DNA from: Haloarcula sp.
GTDB lineage: Archaea > Halobacteriota > Halobacteria > Halobacteriales > Haloarculaceae
Assembly (NCBI GenBank): GCA_028275075.1
Contig: JAQCNK010000151.1
Coordinates: 1 to 13,414 of the forward strand
Reading direction: 5' to 3'
Length of the DNA stretch: 13,414 bases
Shown here: piece after piece, positions 1 through 6,832 of the stretch
Position numbering within the stretch: position 1 is the first letter of the stretch
How the letters are laid out: every line of letters starts with the position of its first letter
Notes under the pieces: generated by a model
The model's database searches: none
What the model was told of the DNA's origin: nothing
The model's input: only the letters and a program-made list of their open reading frames with translations
Translations under genes and position numbers: made by a program

Positions 1-93
1 AAACTCTCCGCGAATCCACCCAGAGACATCCATGTCACGCAACTGGCCATCTCGATCAATCTTTGATCTCCAACCGCGTGGGCAGTGTCCCAT
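1..93 (-). CDS. Possible N-terminal part of an unknown protein, cut by the window edge
   Basis: Reading leftwards from an ATG at 91-93, the frame stays open for 31 codons to the window edge. The peptide begins MGHCPRGWRSKIDRDG and has a charged, soluble character. I do not recognise it. The stretch is less GC-rich than the neighbouring genes and has no clear TATA box at the usual distance: an AT-rich patch at 101-108 is too close to the ATG. It could be a real gene start, a fragment of an older gene, or chance. Only its continuation to the left would decide. Confidence 0.3.
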   Translation of the reverse strand, partial: MGHCPRGWRSKIDRDGQLRDMDVSGWIRGEF

Positions 94-218
94 CTTTCCG
101 TCTTAATTCGTCAGCTCTGCTGTTAGAACTTATGGGTAAGAGACAGCCCTGAAGGGCGAAGCTTTCGCCTCGAATTTTCCGTAATTCCCGCCTACTGGAC
201 ACCGGTTCTGAGAAGTTC
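94..218. other. Intergenic stretch with two short hairpins
   Basis: I see no gene here. Two small inverted repeats lie side by side: GCCC-TGAA-GGGC at 146-157 and GGCGAA/TTCGCC at 155-169, which overlap and so would be alternative folds. A short T-run (175-178) follows on the plus strand, but no plus-strand gene ends upstream, so a terminator role is not supported. Confidence 0.3.
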
Positions 219-295
219 TATACGGGTCGACAGAACGATTGATAGAATTCGGCTCGCCAGACCCCGGCGAATAGCTATCAGTGTCGACCCGTATA
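219..295 (+). repeat. Palindromic MITE-like element, copy 1
   Basis: This is a 77-bp unit bounded by 14-bp perfect inverted repeats: TATACGGGTCGACA at 219-232 and its complement at 282-295. Inside these, a second pair of arms (TGATAG-ATTCG and CGAATAG-CTATCA) also pairs, so most of the unit can fold into one long hairpin around a GC-rich loop containing CCAGACCCCGG. It matches copy 2 closely in the same orientation, but lacks six bases near its right end and differs by one base in the loop region. It ends 10 bp before the stop of the CAP-like gene on the minus strand. No transposase is present. The outer TATA of each end would fit a TA target duplication, which is inference. Confidence 0.85.
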
Positions 296-305
296 TCCAG
301 CAGTG

Positions 306-1142
306 TCAGCAGACGACGTATGTGACGAAAACAGTATCATTGGGCGCGACGTGGACATCGACGCCCACGGTGTCACCGCTGCGGAAGGCATTGCCCCGTT
401 CTACGTAACTGTCGACTACCACCGTCGCCAGCGCAGTCTCGGTCTCGAAGTTACGTACTGACTCACCAGTGCGCTCGGGTACCACTGGGTAGCTGATGAG
501 GACCGGTCGGTCACACGGGAGATCAAACTGGGCGAGCACCTCCGTGTCGGGCTTCTCGCCGTTCCCGGCAGCGGCGGCCACGGTGGCCTTGTTGTAGTAC
601 GCAGCGGCCACGTCCACGGTTGCGTTCCGGGCAAGCGCGCCGGCGCCCTCGGCCGTCCGCCGCTCGTTCAGTTCCGCGACATAGGCATCTTCGACCTCGG
701 CAAGCGAGAGCCCACCGACAGTGTCAGCGCTTCCCGGGGCCTCAGGTACTGGCGGTGGGCCCGATGGCCCGCCCAGCGTCGGCAGCGATATAACGCCAAC
801 TACGGACAGGAGCAGAACACCAAGCAGGACGGCGACAACAGCGTAGCCGGCGACGTACGTTGGTTCGAGAACGTCCAGCCAGCTGGTGCCGATCTCGTCC
901 AGCGGGTCCGCTTCGGGCGGGCCCTCGCGCAGTTCGAGGTCCGCTCCGCCACAGCGCTTACACGGGGGAGAGTTGCGCTGGTGGGAGCGACCACAGTCCT
1001 GACAGATCCAGACGGTTCCACCAGGGACGACCTCGTGGTTGACCTGCCGAACCGCCTTCTCGAACGTTCCGTGCCCACAGTTGTCACAGGGCGGGTCGTT
1101 TTCCTCGTGTGGTTTCTCACACCACTCACACCGCCATTCCAT
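306..1142 (-). CDS. Membrane-anchored protein with two zinc ribbons and a CAP/SCP-like domain
   Basis: The 278-residue protein has three parts. Residues 5-22 and 47-64 are two similar zinc ribbons, each with paired CxxC motifs (Cys5, 8, 19, 22 and Cys47, 50, 61, 64) and a shared H..N.PPC..CG core, which suggests an internal duplication. Residues about 97-120 form one transmembrane helix, followed by a Pro/Gly-rich linker. Residues about 145-278 resemble a CAP/SCP domain (AYVAELNERRTAEGAGAL, then an AYYNKA helix). The His usually found in that helix of CAP proteins appears to be replaced by Tyr. Cys210 and the terminal Cys278 could form a disulfide outside the cell. The ribbons would then face the cytoplasm. 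The start at ATG 1142 places CEWC next to the N-terminus, and a weak TATA-like TTTGTAGC lies at about 1163-1170. It follows hisF on the same strand after an 83-bp gap. The CAP assignment is moderate and the function is unknown. Confidence 0.8.
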   Translation of the reverse strand: MEWRCEWCEKPHEENDPPCDNCGHGTFEKAVRQVNHEVVPGGTVWICQDCGRSHQRNSPPCKRCGGADLELREGPPEADPLDEIGTSWLDVLEPTYVAGYAVVAVLLGVLLLSVVGVISLPTLGGPSGPPPVPEAPGSADTVGGLSLAEVEDAYVAELNERRTAEGAGALARNATVDVAAAYYNKATVAAAAGNGEKPDTEVLAQFDLPCDRPVLISYPVVPERTGESVRNFETETALATVVVDSYVERGNAFRSGDTVGVDVHVAPNDTVFVTYVVC

Positions 1143-1225
1143 TACTGCATATAGGTGACCGAGCTACAAAGGAGTCGCGACGGTGGCAGCCCACGCCGGG
1201 ATCGCCCGCCGCTAAATCGACTGTG

Positions 1226-2041
1226 TCACAGCCGAACCGGTATCCCCTGCTCGTCGAGATGCCGTTTGGTCTCCTCGATAGAGTATTCACCGAAATGGAA
1301 GATAGAGGCTGCCAGTCCGGCGTCAGCGCCGGCATCGACGAACACCTCCGCCATGTCTTCCGGGCTGCCACAGCCTGAGGAGGCGATCACCGGCGTCGAA
1401 ACGGCGTCACAGACCGTTTTCATCAACGGGAGATCATAGCCGTCTTTGGTGCCGTCGGCGTCGATGGAGTTGACGAAAATCTCGCCCGCGCCACGCCGCT
1501 CGGCCTCCTTTGCCCACCCGACAGCGTCTAGGCCCGTGCCCTCGCGGCCGCCCTTGACTGTACACTCGAACCAGCAGGACTCACCGTCGATCTCGACGTA
1601 CTGTTCGCCCTGACCGTCGAAACGCCGCCGCGCGTCCAGAGAGATAACGATACACTGGCTCCCAAAGGCAGCCGCACCCTCTTCGATGAGATCCGGGTTT
1701 GCGATAGCGCCGGAGTTGATCGAGACTTTGTCCGCGCCGGCCCGCAGTGTCTCTTTGATATCTTCGCGGGTGCGAATGCCCCCGCCGACCGTGAGCGGGA
1801 TGAACACCTCATCGGCCACAGCCGAGACGGTTTCGAGCATCGTCTCTCGACCCTCCGCGGAGGCTGTGATATCCAAGAAGACGAACTCGTCGGCCCCGGA
1901 CTCGTTGTAGGCCTTCGCCATCTCCACCGGGTCGCCGGTGTACTCCAGATCCTCAAAGTTCACACCGGTGTACACCGCGGCGTCCCCGTTCTCGTCGACG
2001 TCGACATCGATACAGGGAATGATTCGCTTAGTCAGGGTCAT
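1226..2041 (-). CDS. hisF: Imidazole glycerol phosphate synthase, cyclase subunit HisF
   Basis: HisF closes the imidazole ring in histidine synthesis. It uses ammonia from the HisH glutaminase to turn PRFAR into imidazole glycerol phosphate and AICAR, in the cytoplasm. The 271-residue protein is a complete beta/alpha barrel. The first catalytic Asp is D12 in RIIPCIDVD, the second is D136 in VISLDARRR, the phosphate-binding loops include TVGGGIRT and ASSGCGS, and [12 protein letters not shown] is the conserved late-barrel motif. It is somewhat longer than bacterial HisF (about 253), with extra residues after each catalytic Asp ([12 protein letters not shown], and near residues 141-158), as is usual in haloarchaea. 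The AICAR by-product feeds purine synthesis, and purL lies nearby, but hisH and other his genes are not in the window. I see no convincing TATA box at the leaderless distance. Confidence 0.97.
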   Translation of the reverse strand: MTLTKRIIPCIDVDVDENGDAAVYTGVNFEDLEYTGDPVEMAKAYNESGADEFVFLDITASAEGRETMLETVSAVADEVFIPLTVGGGIRTREDIKETLRAGADKVSINSGAIANPDLIEEGAAAFGSQCIVISLDARRRFDGQGEQYVEIDGESCWFECTVKGGREGTGLDAVGWAKEAERRGAGEIFVNSIDADGTKDGYDLPLMKTVCDAVSTPVIASSGCGSPEDMAEVFVDAGADAGLAASIFHFGEYSIEETKRHLDEQGIPVRL

Positions 2042-2185
2042 TGCGTTCGAGTTTACTGCATGGCCGTTTCATCGTTTCGACTGCTACGGAATATTGTCGT
2101 CTCGCGCGGTTTCACCCCACAGTCGCCGTGCTACCGCTCGGGCGCCCGCTACAACGCGTCGACTCCCGCGGACGCAAATCCGACA

Positions 2186-2193
2186 GTTACAGG
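2186..2193 (+). promoter_or_regulatory. TATA-like box of the small membrane protein gene
   Basis: GTTACAGG is centred about 27 bases before the ATG at 2217, the usual distance for a leaderless haloarchaeal transcript. The match to a TATA box is modest. Confidence 0.4.
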
Positions 2194-2216
2194 TGGTCGC
2201 TCTCACATTTTCGGGT

Positions 2217-2408
2217 ATGGCAGACGACCACCACGACGATGACCGCCCCGACTACGACCCCGAGCACGTCGAACTGCCCGCGAAGGCGCCGCCGCTGCGC
2301 TCGACTGCGCCCCAAGACGATTTCACAATGGGACAGGTCGGAGAGGGTGCAAGCGTTGCGCTTTTCGGACTTCTCATGACTTTCGGCGTCGCGTTGGTAC
2401 TGGTCTGA
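2217..2408 (+). CDS. Small acidic one-helix membrane protein (haloarchaeal DUF7550-like)
   Basis: This is a 63-residue protein. Residues 1-38 are rich in Asp and His at the start (MADDHHDDDRPDYDPEH) and in Pro/Ala afterwards. Residues about 44-63 form one hydrophobic helix (ASVALFGLLMTFGVALVLV) that runs to the very C-terminus, so the acidic tail probably lies in the cytoplasm with a tail anchor in the membrane. The ATG at 2217 is preferred over upstream starts in the same frame because the segment before it lies over the hisF promoter and reads as Arg/Ser-rich non-protein. A TATA-like GTTACAGG at 2186-2193 stands 27 bases before this ATG. Similar short proteins are common in haloarchaea (DUF7550, named from memory). 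The function is not known. Confidence 0.8.
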   Translation: MADDHHDDDRPDYDPEHVELPAKAPPLRSTAPQDDFTMGQVGEGASVALFGLLMTFGVALVLV

Positions 2409-2459
2409 GAGTCTGTCTCGGCCACTGAGAGCGGGCGCAGCGGTTGCAGCCATAGCGCG

Positions 2460-2541
2460 TATACGGGTCGACAGAACGATTGATAGAATTCGTCCGCCAG
2501 ACCCCGGCGAATATCTATCAGTGCTTCTGTCGACCCGTATA
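2460..2541 (+). repeat. Palindromic MITE-like element, copy 2 (longest copy)
   Basis: This is an 82-bp unit with 17-bp perfect inverted repeats: TATACGGGTCGACAGAA at 2460-2476 and its complement at 2525-2541. The inner arms TGATAGA-ATTCG and CGAATATCTATCA pair as well, and CGCC/GGCG flank the loop AGACCCC, so nearly the whole unit is one hairpin. It lies between the convergent ends of the small membrane protein gene (stop 2408) and purL (stop codon at 2543-2545), one base from the purL stop. Orientation is the same as copy 1. It could end or protect the purL mRNA, or be a non-autonomous mobile element. No transposase gene is visible. Confidence 0.88.
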
Positions 2542-2542
2542 G

Positions 2543-4705
2543 TCAGGCCAACTCGTCGGAGATAGTTGACCGACGGTCGGCTATCTCGGGGGCGTCGTAC
2601 TGCAGACGGTCGTCGTCAACCGTGATTTCGAGGTGGTTCGAACCGTTGGCCTCGCCAAGTTCCATCACAGGTGCGACCCCGTCGAACGCCTCGCGAACGG
2701 CGGCGGGATCGGTCGTCTCGAAGACGACTCGGCCGGGCTGTTCGTTGAACAGGAACTCCGTTCCGGCCCCGTGGTCGCCGGTCTCCAGAGCGACGTTGGC
2801 TCCGGCGTCCTCGTGGACCATCTCGGCAAGGCAGACAGCGAGTCCACCGTGGCTCACGTCATGTGAGGCCAGCACATGGTCTTCGTCGGCCACCTCGGCG
2901 ATAGTACTGATGAGCGCGGTCGGATCCGCGGGGAGTTCCGGGAAGGCGTCGGTGCCGCCCAACAGCGTGGTGAACTCCGAACCGCCCAGTCGGGGCTCGG
3001 TCTCGCCCTCCAGTGACGTGTCGCCGACGACGACCAGGGTTCCCTCTCCGGAGAGCGACATCGGCGGTGCGTCGTACCCTTCTTTGACACCAACGAGCGC
3101 GAGTGTCGGCGTCGGTGGGATCGGTCCCGTGTTCGAATCGTTGTACAGCGAGACGTTCCCGCCGACGACCGGAACATCAAGTTCGCTACACATGTCGGCT
3201 AGCCCATCGACGACACCTTTGAAGCCGCCGTAGACGTCGGGCTTCTCGGGGTTCCCGCCGTTCAGGCAGTCGACCGCAGCGTGAGGCACGGCACCTTTCG
3301 CTGCGACGTTCGTGGCGTTTTCAAGCGCGACGGCCCGAGCGCCATCGTACGGCGCCGCGTCGGTCCAGTTGGGGTCCGCGCCGGCAGAGAAGGCCAGTCC
3401 GGTTCCCGACTCGCGAATCGCGAGGAGGGCAGCGTCGTCGCCGGGGAGAACGCTTGTTCGGACCTGTACCTCGTGGTCGTACTGGCGGTAGACCCAGCGT
3501 TTCGAAGCCGTGTTCGGGCTTGCGACAATGTGGTCGAACGCCTCGTCCAAGTCTATCGTCGGCAGGTCTCGCTCCCGTATCGGCGGGGCCTCGCTGGGCA
3601 GGTCGTTCATCGGCGCGCCTTCACCGAGGAAATGTGCGTCCACGTCGACGACTGTCTCGCCGTCGAACGTACAGACGTAGTTCGTCCCCGCTTCGGTGAG
3701 TTCGCCGATAACAGACGCACCGAGGTCGAACCGATCCGCGAGTTCGAGCACGCGGTTCACGTTCTCCGGTGTGACCTCGTACACCATCCGCTCTTGACTC
3801 TCGGCCAGGAGGTACTCCATAGCGTTCATGTTCGGCTCGCGTTCGTGGACCCGCTCCAGTTCGATACGCGCGCCCAGCCCGCCCTTGGCGACGAGTTCGG
3901 AGGACGCCCCCCCGAGGCCGGCGGCGCCGAGGTCACGCGCCGACTCGATCAACTCCTCGTCCAGCAACGCCTCGTTGCACTCGATGAGCAGCTTCTCAGC
4001 GTACGGATCGCCTACCTGGACCGCAGGGCGGTCCTCGGTCTCGGCGTCCTCAGCGAGGTCTTCGCTGGCGAAGGAGGCCCCGCCCAGCCCGTCACGCCCG
4101 GTCGAGTTGCCGACGAGGACGAGTTTGTTACCCGGCTCCTGGGCCTCGGCGGTAATCGTGCGTTCTGGCTCCAGCAGGCCAATGCAGGAGACGTTGACCA
4201 GCGGGTTTCCTTCGTAGTCTTCGTGGAAGGCGACCGAGCCCGTGACCGTCGGGACACCGATACAGTTACCGTAGTGGGAGATTCCCTCGACGACGCCCTC
4301 GAAGAGATACTGGGAGTGTTCACGGTCGAACTCGCCGAAGTAGAGGCAGTCAGCGAGTGCGATGGGGTAGGCCCCCATCGAGAGGGTGTCCCGCACGATG
4401 CCGCCGACACCGGTGGCCGCCCCGTCGAACGGATCGACGTAGGATGGGTGGTTGTGGGATTCGACGCCCATCGTGATATACATCTCGTCACCGTCGTAGG
4501 TCGGCAGGGCGACGACGGCGGCGTCGTCGCCGGGACCGATAACGACCTGATCGCCCTCACTGTCGAATGCGGTCAGGAGCGGACGCGAGGAGCGGTAGGC
4601 GCAGTGTTCGCTCCAGAGGTTCTCGAAGAGTGCGGCCTCTGCTCGCGTGGGCTCCCGACCGATTTCCTCGACCACGGTTTCGTGGTCGCTGTCGGACAGG
4701 CTCAT
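2543..4705 (-). CDS. purL: Phosphoribosylformylglycinamidine synthase subunit PurL
   Basis: PurL is the ATP-dependent synthase subunit of the fourth step of purine synthesis. It makes FGAM from FGAR with ammonia supplied by the separate glutaminase PurQ, together with PurS. Its 720 residues match the small archaeal/Bacillus-type PurL rather than the fused 1300-residue enzyme. Visible motifs are [14 protein letters not shown] (His34), [10 protein letters not shown] near residue 56, the catalytic GVESHNHPS (residues 80-88), [16 protein letters not shown], the second-half glycine-rich [10 protein letters not shown], and [14 protein letters not shown] near the end. Start ATG 4705 is supported by a TATA box at the leaderless distance. 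The TetR-type gene lies upstream on the same strand with a 72-bp gap. The stop is followed after one base by palindromic element copy 2. purQ and purS are not in the window. Confidence 0.97.
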   Translation of the reverse strand: MSLSDSDHETVVEEIGREPTRAEAALFENLWSEHCAYRSSRPLLTAFDSEGDQVVIGPGDDAAVVALPTYDGDEMYITMGVESHNHPSYVDPFDGAATGVGGIVRDTLSMGAYPIALADCLYFGEFDREHSQYLFEGVVEGISHYGNCIGVPTVTGSVAFHEDYEGNPLVNVSCIGLLEPERTITAEAQEPGNKLVLVGNSTGRDGLGGASFASEDLAEDAETEDRPAVQVGDPYAEKLLIECNEALLDEELIESARDLGAAGLGGASSELVAKGGLGARIELERVHEREPNMNAMEYLLAESQERMVYEVTPENVNRVLELADRFDLGASVIGELTEAGTNYVCTFDGETVVDVDAHFLGEGAPMNDLPSEAPPIRERDLPTIDLDEAFDHIVASPNTASKRWVYRQYDHEVQVRTSVLPGDDAALLAIRESGTGLAFSAGADPNWTDAAPYDGARAVALENATNVAAKGAVPHAAVDCLNGGNPEKPDVYGGFKGVVDGLADMCSELDVPVVGGNVSLYNDSNTGPIPPTPTLALVGVKEGYDAPPMSLSGEGTLVVVGDTSLEGETEPRLGGSEFTTLLGGTDAFPELPADPTALISTIAEVADEDHVLASHDVSHGGLAVCLAEMVHEDAGANVALETGDHGAGTEFLFNEQPGRVVFETTDPAAVREAFDGVAPVMELGEANGSNHLEITVDDDRLQYDAPEIADRRSTISDELA

Positions 4706-4728
4706 TAGGTGTGCCTGGCCCCCGCCCG

Positions 4729-4736
4729 GCTAAATC
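4729..4736 (-). promoter_or_regulatory. TATA box of purL
   Basis: On the minus strand this reads GATTTAGC and is centred 27 bases before the purL ATG. This supports both the chosen start and a leaderless transcript separate from the TetR-type gene. Confidence 0.55.
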
Positions 4737-4777
4737 GCTTTCCATGCGGGCGCGCCAGCGGGGCGCCGTTCACCGGC

Positions 4778-5374
4778 CTACCCGGCCGGCTCGGCCAGCA
4801 GGCTATCGACGTACGCCGTCCAGCCCTGGCGGAGGTCCTCCGCGACGTCCATCTCCAGGGCAACGGCGATACCCGTCGACCCGTCGGCCGCGGCCAGTAA
4901 GAACGTGGCAGTCGAGCGCGGATCCACATCTCTGAACACACCTTGGTCGACACCGGCGGCGGTGATGTTGGTCAACGCGTCGAGACAGGCGGTCTCCAGT
5001 TCAAGCAACGGCCCCCTGAGCGTCTCGTTGTACGGCGCATGCGAGAGCAGTTCCATTATAGCGACAGCGATGCCGGCGTATTCGTGTTCAGGGGTGCGAA
5101 AGAGGAATTCGCAGGCGTCCCGCAACGCAGCCTCCGGGTCATCGGCCTCGACCCGAAGCAGATCCTCGCTGAGATAGTCGGCAGCATGGTCGAGGAAGGC
5201 GGCTATCATCTCGTCTTTGGTATCGAAGTAGTAGTAGAGCCCCGCCTCGCTGTTCTCGTACTCATCGGCTATCTTCGCCGTCGTCAGCCGCTCGTAGCCG
5301 TGCTGATCGAGGGCCCGCTGTACCGCGAGAGCGATATCCTCCCTTGCGGCTTCATCAGTGTTGAGGCTCACCAT
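4778..5374 (-). CDS. TetR/AcrR-family transcriptional regulator
   Basis: This is a 198-residue repressor-type protein. Residues about 10-55 form the TetR DNA-binding domain, with the helix-turn-helix TTAKIADEYENSEAGLYYYF and the characteristic YYYFDTKDEMIAAF that follows it. The rest is the helical ligand-binding and dimer domain, without a recognisable ligand motif. The start chosen is ATG 5374. An in-frame extension to 5473 would run through the divergent promoter and reads as non-protein, while a TATA-like CAAAAG lies about 26 bases before 5374. The gene is divergent from the DUF2071/DCC operon across an 86-bp gap that holds inverted repeats, so self-regulation and control of that operon are likely by context. 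The ligand is unknown. Confidence 0.9.
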   Translation of the reverse strand: MVSLNTDEAAREDIALAVQRALDQHGYERLTTAKIADEYENSEAGLYYYFDTKDEMIAAFLDHAADYLSEDLLRVEADDPEAALRDACEFLFRTPEHEYAGIAVAIMELLSHAPYNETLRGPLLELETACLDALTNITAAGVDQGVFRDVDPRSTATFLLAAADGSTGIAVALEMDVAEDLRQGWTAYVDSLLAEPAG

Positions 5375-5387
5375 ACGACCGAGTGGT

Positions 5388-5405
5388 CGCTCAGTCTTTT
5401 GAGCG
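5388..5405. promoter_or_regulatory. Candidate TetR operator overlapping the regulator's TATA box
   Basis: CGCTCA-gtcttt-TGAGCG is an inverted repeat with 6-bp perfect arms and a 6-bp spacer. It covers the TATA-like CAAAAG of the TetR-type gene (minus strand, about 5396-5401). A second inverted repeat, CGACC-gagt-GGTCG, lies just before it at 5376-5389. TetR proteins bind such palindromes. That this one is the target is inference. Confidence 0.5.
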
Positions 5406-5430
5406 TTTCGCTGCCATCTGTGGGAGGAGC

Positions 5431-5439
5431 GCTTTTTTG
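5431..5439 (+). promoter_or_regulatory. TATA box of the DUF2071/DCC operon
   Basis: GCTTTTTTG is centred about 26 bases before the ATG at 5461, the normal place for a leaderless start. It is the clearest TATA box in this part of the window, about 30 bases from the candidate operator. Confidence 0.6.
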
Positions 5440-5460
5440 TCTCGGTATCGAACTGGCCGT

Positions 5461-6168
5461 ATGGTCCTCCCACTGGAGATGGGGTGGCGACACCTCCTCT
5501 TCGAGAACTGGCCCGTCGACCCGGACCTGATGGACGCGCATCTGCCCGAGGCGCTCAGCCCAGATACGTACGATGGCTCGGCATGGCTATCTGTGGTCCC
5601 GTTTACCAACGTCGATGTGCGGCCGAAGGGGGTTCCGGCGTGGGCGGGTGTTCACCTCCCGGAACTCAATGTCCGGACCTACGTCACGCGTGACGGCGTC
5701 CCGAGCGTCTACTTCTTTAGCCTCGACGCACAGGGGATTTCGAGCGTCGTCGGCGCGCGCCTCTTGCATCATCTGCCGTACTACTACGCGCGTATCTCGC
5801 TGGACTGGACGGACGGTCGGGTACAGTTCACCAGCCGCCGCAAACACCCGGGGGCGCGTCCAGCCCACTACGAGGCGACCTACTGGCCGACCGACGATCC
5901 GTTCACCGCCCCCGAAGATCCGCTGGGTGAGTTCCTCGTCGAACGGTACCGGTTCTACACAGAAGCGCCGGACGGACGACTCCGGTACACCGACGTCTCT
6001 CACGACCCGTGGACGCTGTATCCCGCGACCGCCGAAGTCGAGACTGATACGCTCTGTTCAGCAGATGGCTTCGACCGCCCCGACAGCGACCCAGTCTACT
6101 TCTACAGTCCCGGGCTCGACGTGGTCGCCGAGCCAAGCAGGCTCGCACCGGCGGGGAGCGAGGTATGA
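5461..6168 (+). CDS. DUF2071 (YqjF-like) family protein
   Basis: The 235-residue protein matches DUF2071, a family related in fold to acetoacetate decarboxylase and of unknown reaction. Family signs are WRHLLFENWPVDPDLM at the start (residues 9-24), AWLSVVPFTNVDVRP (residues 41-55), ELNVRTYVTRDG and VYFFSLDA in the middle, FLVERYRFYT, and a HDPWTLYPA segment near the C-terminus. The start is ATG 5461, just behind a TATA box. The same frame is open further upstream, but that part overlaps the promoter. Its stop overlaps the next start (ATGA at 6165-6168), so the two genes are translationally coupled. There is no signal peptide, so it is a cytoplasmic protein, probably under the divergent TetR-type regulator. 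Confidence 0.9.
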   Translation: MVLPLEMGWRHLLFENWPVDPDLMDAHLPEALSPDTYDGSAWLSVVPFTNVDVRPKGVPAWAGVHLPELNVRTYVTRDGVPSVYFFSLDAQGISSVVGARLLHHLPYYYARISLDWTDGRVQFTSRRKHPGARPAHYEATYWPTDDPFTAPEDPLGEFLVERYRFYTEAPDGRLRYTDVSHDPWTLYPATAEVETDTLCSADGFDRPDSDPVYFYSPGLDVVAEPSRLAPAGSEV

Positions 6169-6587
6169 GCGACAGCAAGCCGCCGGGCGGTGACCACCCA
6201 GTCCTGCTGTTCGACGGTGTTTGTAACCTCTGTAACGGCGTTGTCCAGTTCATCATCCCGCGTGACCCCGAGGGACGAATCCGGTTTGCCCCGCTCCAGT
6301 CGTCGGCGGGCAAGGCGCTGTTGTCGGGCCAGGGCCTCCCGACGGGCAATCTCGACAGCGTCGTCCTCGTAGAGGGAGACGTTGTCTACCGGAAGTCCGA
6401 GGCGGTCCTCCGAGTGGCGGAGCTTCTGGGTTGGCCCTACCGGGCCGCGGCGGTAGGCCGTGTCGTGCCCCTGTCGATCCGTGACGCCCTGTATGACATC
6501 GTCGCCGCCAACCGCTATGACGTGTTTGGCCGGAAAGACCAGTGTATGCGCCCCGACGAAGACGTCAGCGACCGGTTTCTCGGCTGA
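6165..6587 (+). CDS. DCC-family thiol-disulfide oxidoreductase-like protein (DUF393)
   Basis: The 140-residue protein is of the DCC/DUF393 family, thioredoxin-like proteins named for a conserved Asp-Cys-Cys set. The motif LLFDGVCNLCN puts Asp17 beside Cys20 and Cys23 (a CxxC pair) near the N-terminus. RIRFAPLQS and the later VGRVVPLSIRDALYDIVAANRY with its RKDQCMRP end are also typical. A redox role is inferred from the motif; no substrate is known. It overlaps the DUF2071 gene by four bases and ends one base from the stop of the frameshifted minus-strand gene. DUF2071 and DCC genes often occur with other small stress-type genes, but nothing in the sequence shows the inducing signal. Confidence 0.93.
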   Translation: MSDSKPPGGDHPVLLFDGVCNLCNGVVQFIIPRDPEGRIRFAPLQSSAGKALLSGQGLPTGNLDSVVLVEGDVVYRKSEAVLRVAELLGWPYRAAAVGRVVPLSIRDALYDIVAANRYDVFGRKDQCMRPDEDVSDRFLG

Positions 6588-6588
6588 G

Positions 6589-6788
6589 TCAGTCGAACAG
6601 CTCCACGAGGATTCGGGCCGCCTCGCCCCCATCGGTCGACTCCCGTAGTGTCGCCCGTGGTGCCGCGAGCAGGCCGGCTGCGAGAGGGCCCGCTCTACCT
6701 GTTCGTTCCTGACCGCCTCGGCTTCCCGGTCCAATCGGTCCCGTGCCCGCGCTACCCGAACCGCGTCCGTCTCTTTCTGTACGGCCAT
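6589..6788 (-). pseudogene. Small unknown gene with a one-base frameshift
   Basis: From ATG 6788 the frame reads MAVQKETDAVRVARARDRLD followed by REAEAVRNEQVER, a charged, helical, protein-like segment. It then turns into Cys/His/Arg-rich nonsense without a stop until 6102. Near 6672-6695 the neighbouring frame takes over with GLLAAPRATLRESTDGG and EAARILVELFD, then TGA at 6589-6591, just before the convergent DCC gene. The span is 200 bases, one short of a multiple of three, so one missing base would restore a 66-residue protein. It may be a recent mutation or a sequencing error. I do not recognise the family. It lies behind the winged-helix/membrane-protein pair on the same strand. Confidence 0.6.
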
Positions 6789-6816
6789 CGGCAATCAGAG
6801 CCTGGGAATAGGGCTC

Positions 6817-6832
6817 ATACTGCCGGCAGTAT
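6817..6832. repeat. Perfect 16-bp palindrome at the end of the three-helix membrane protein gene
   Basis: ATACTGCCGGCAGTAT is fully self-complementary and shares its last base with the stop codon (6832-6834) of the minus-strand membrane protein gene. It stands about 29-44 bases before the start of the frameshifted gene. No T-run follows on the minus strand, so a plain terminator is not evident. It might be a regulator site or an mRNA hairpin. Confidence 0.7.

Noticed and set aside
1938-2216. Upstream extension of the small membrane protein gene
   Set aside because: The added part lies antisense to hisF and over the hisF promoter. The ATG at 2217 has a TATA-like box at the right distance.
3281-4708. 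A 475-codon open frame on the plus strand opposite purL
   Set aside because: It lies wholly within purL, whose motifs are unmistakable. Long antisense frames are usual in GC-rich genes, and its product has no recognisable domain.
4861-4890. A possible fourth palindrome copy, because of CGTCGACCCGTCGG in the TetR-type gene
   Set aside because: The match is limited to GTCGACCCGT, the inverted partner is missing, and the bases are explained by coding sequence.
5383-5460. Longer start for the DUF2071 protein
   Set aside because: The extra 26 codons cover the divergent promoter and its TATA box, and the family N-terminus begins near MVLPLEMGWRH.
6102-6794. A 230-codon minus-strand frame taken as one gene
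   Set aside because: Only its first 39 or so codons look coding. The rest covers the frameshifted end of the small gene and the antisense of the DCC and DUF2071 genes.
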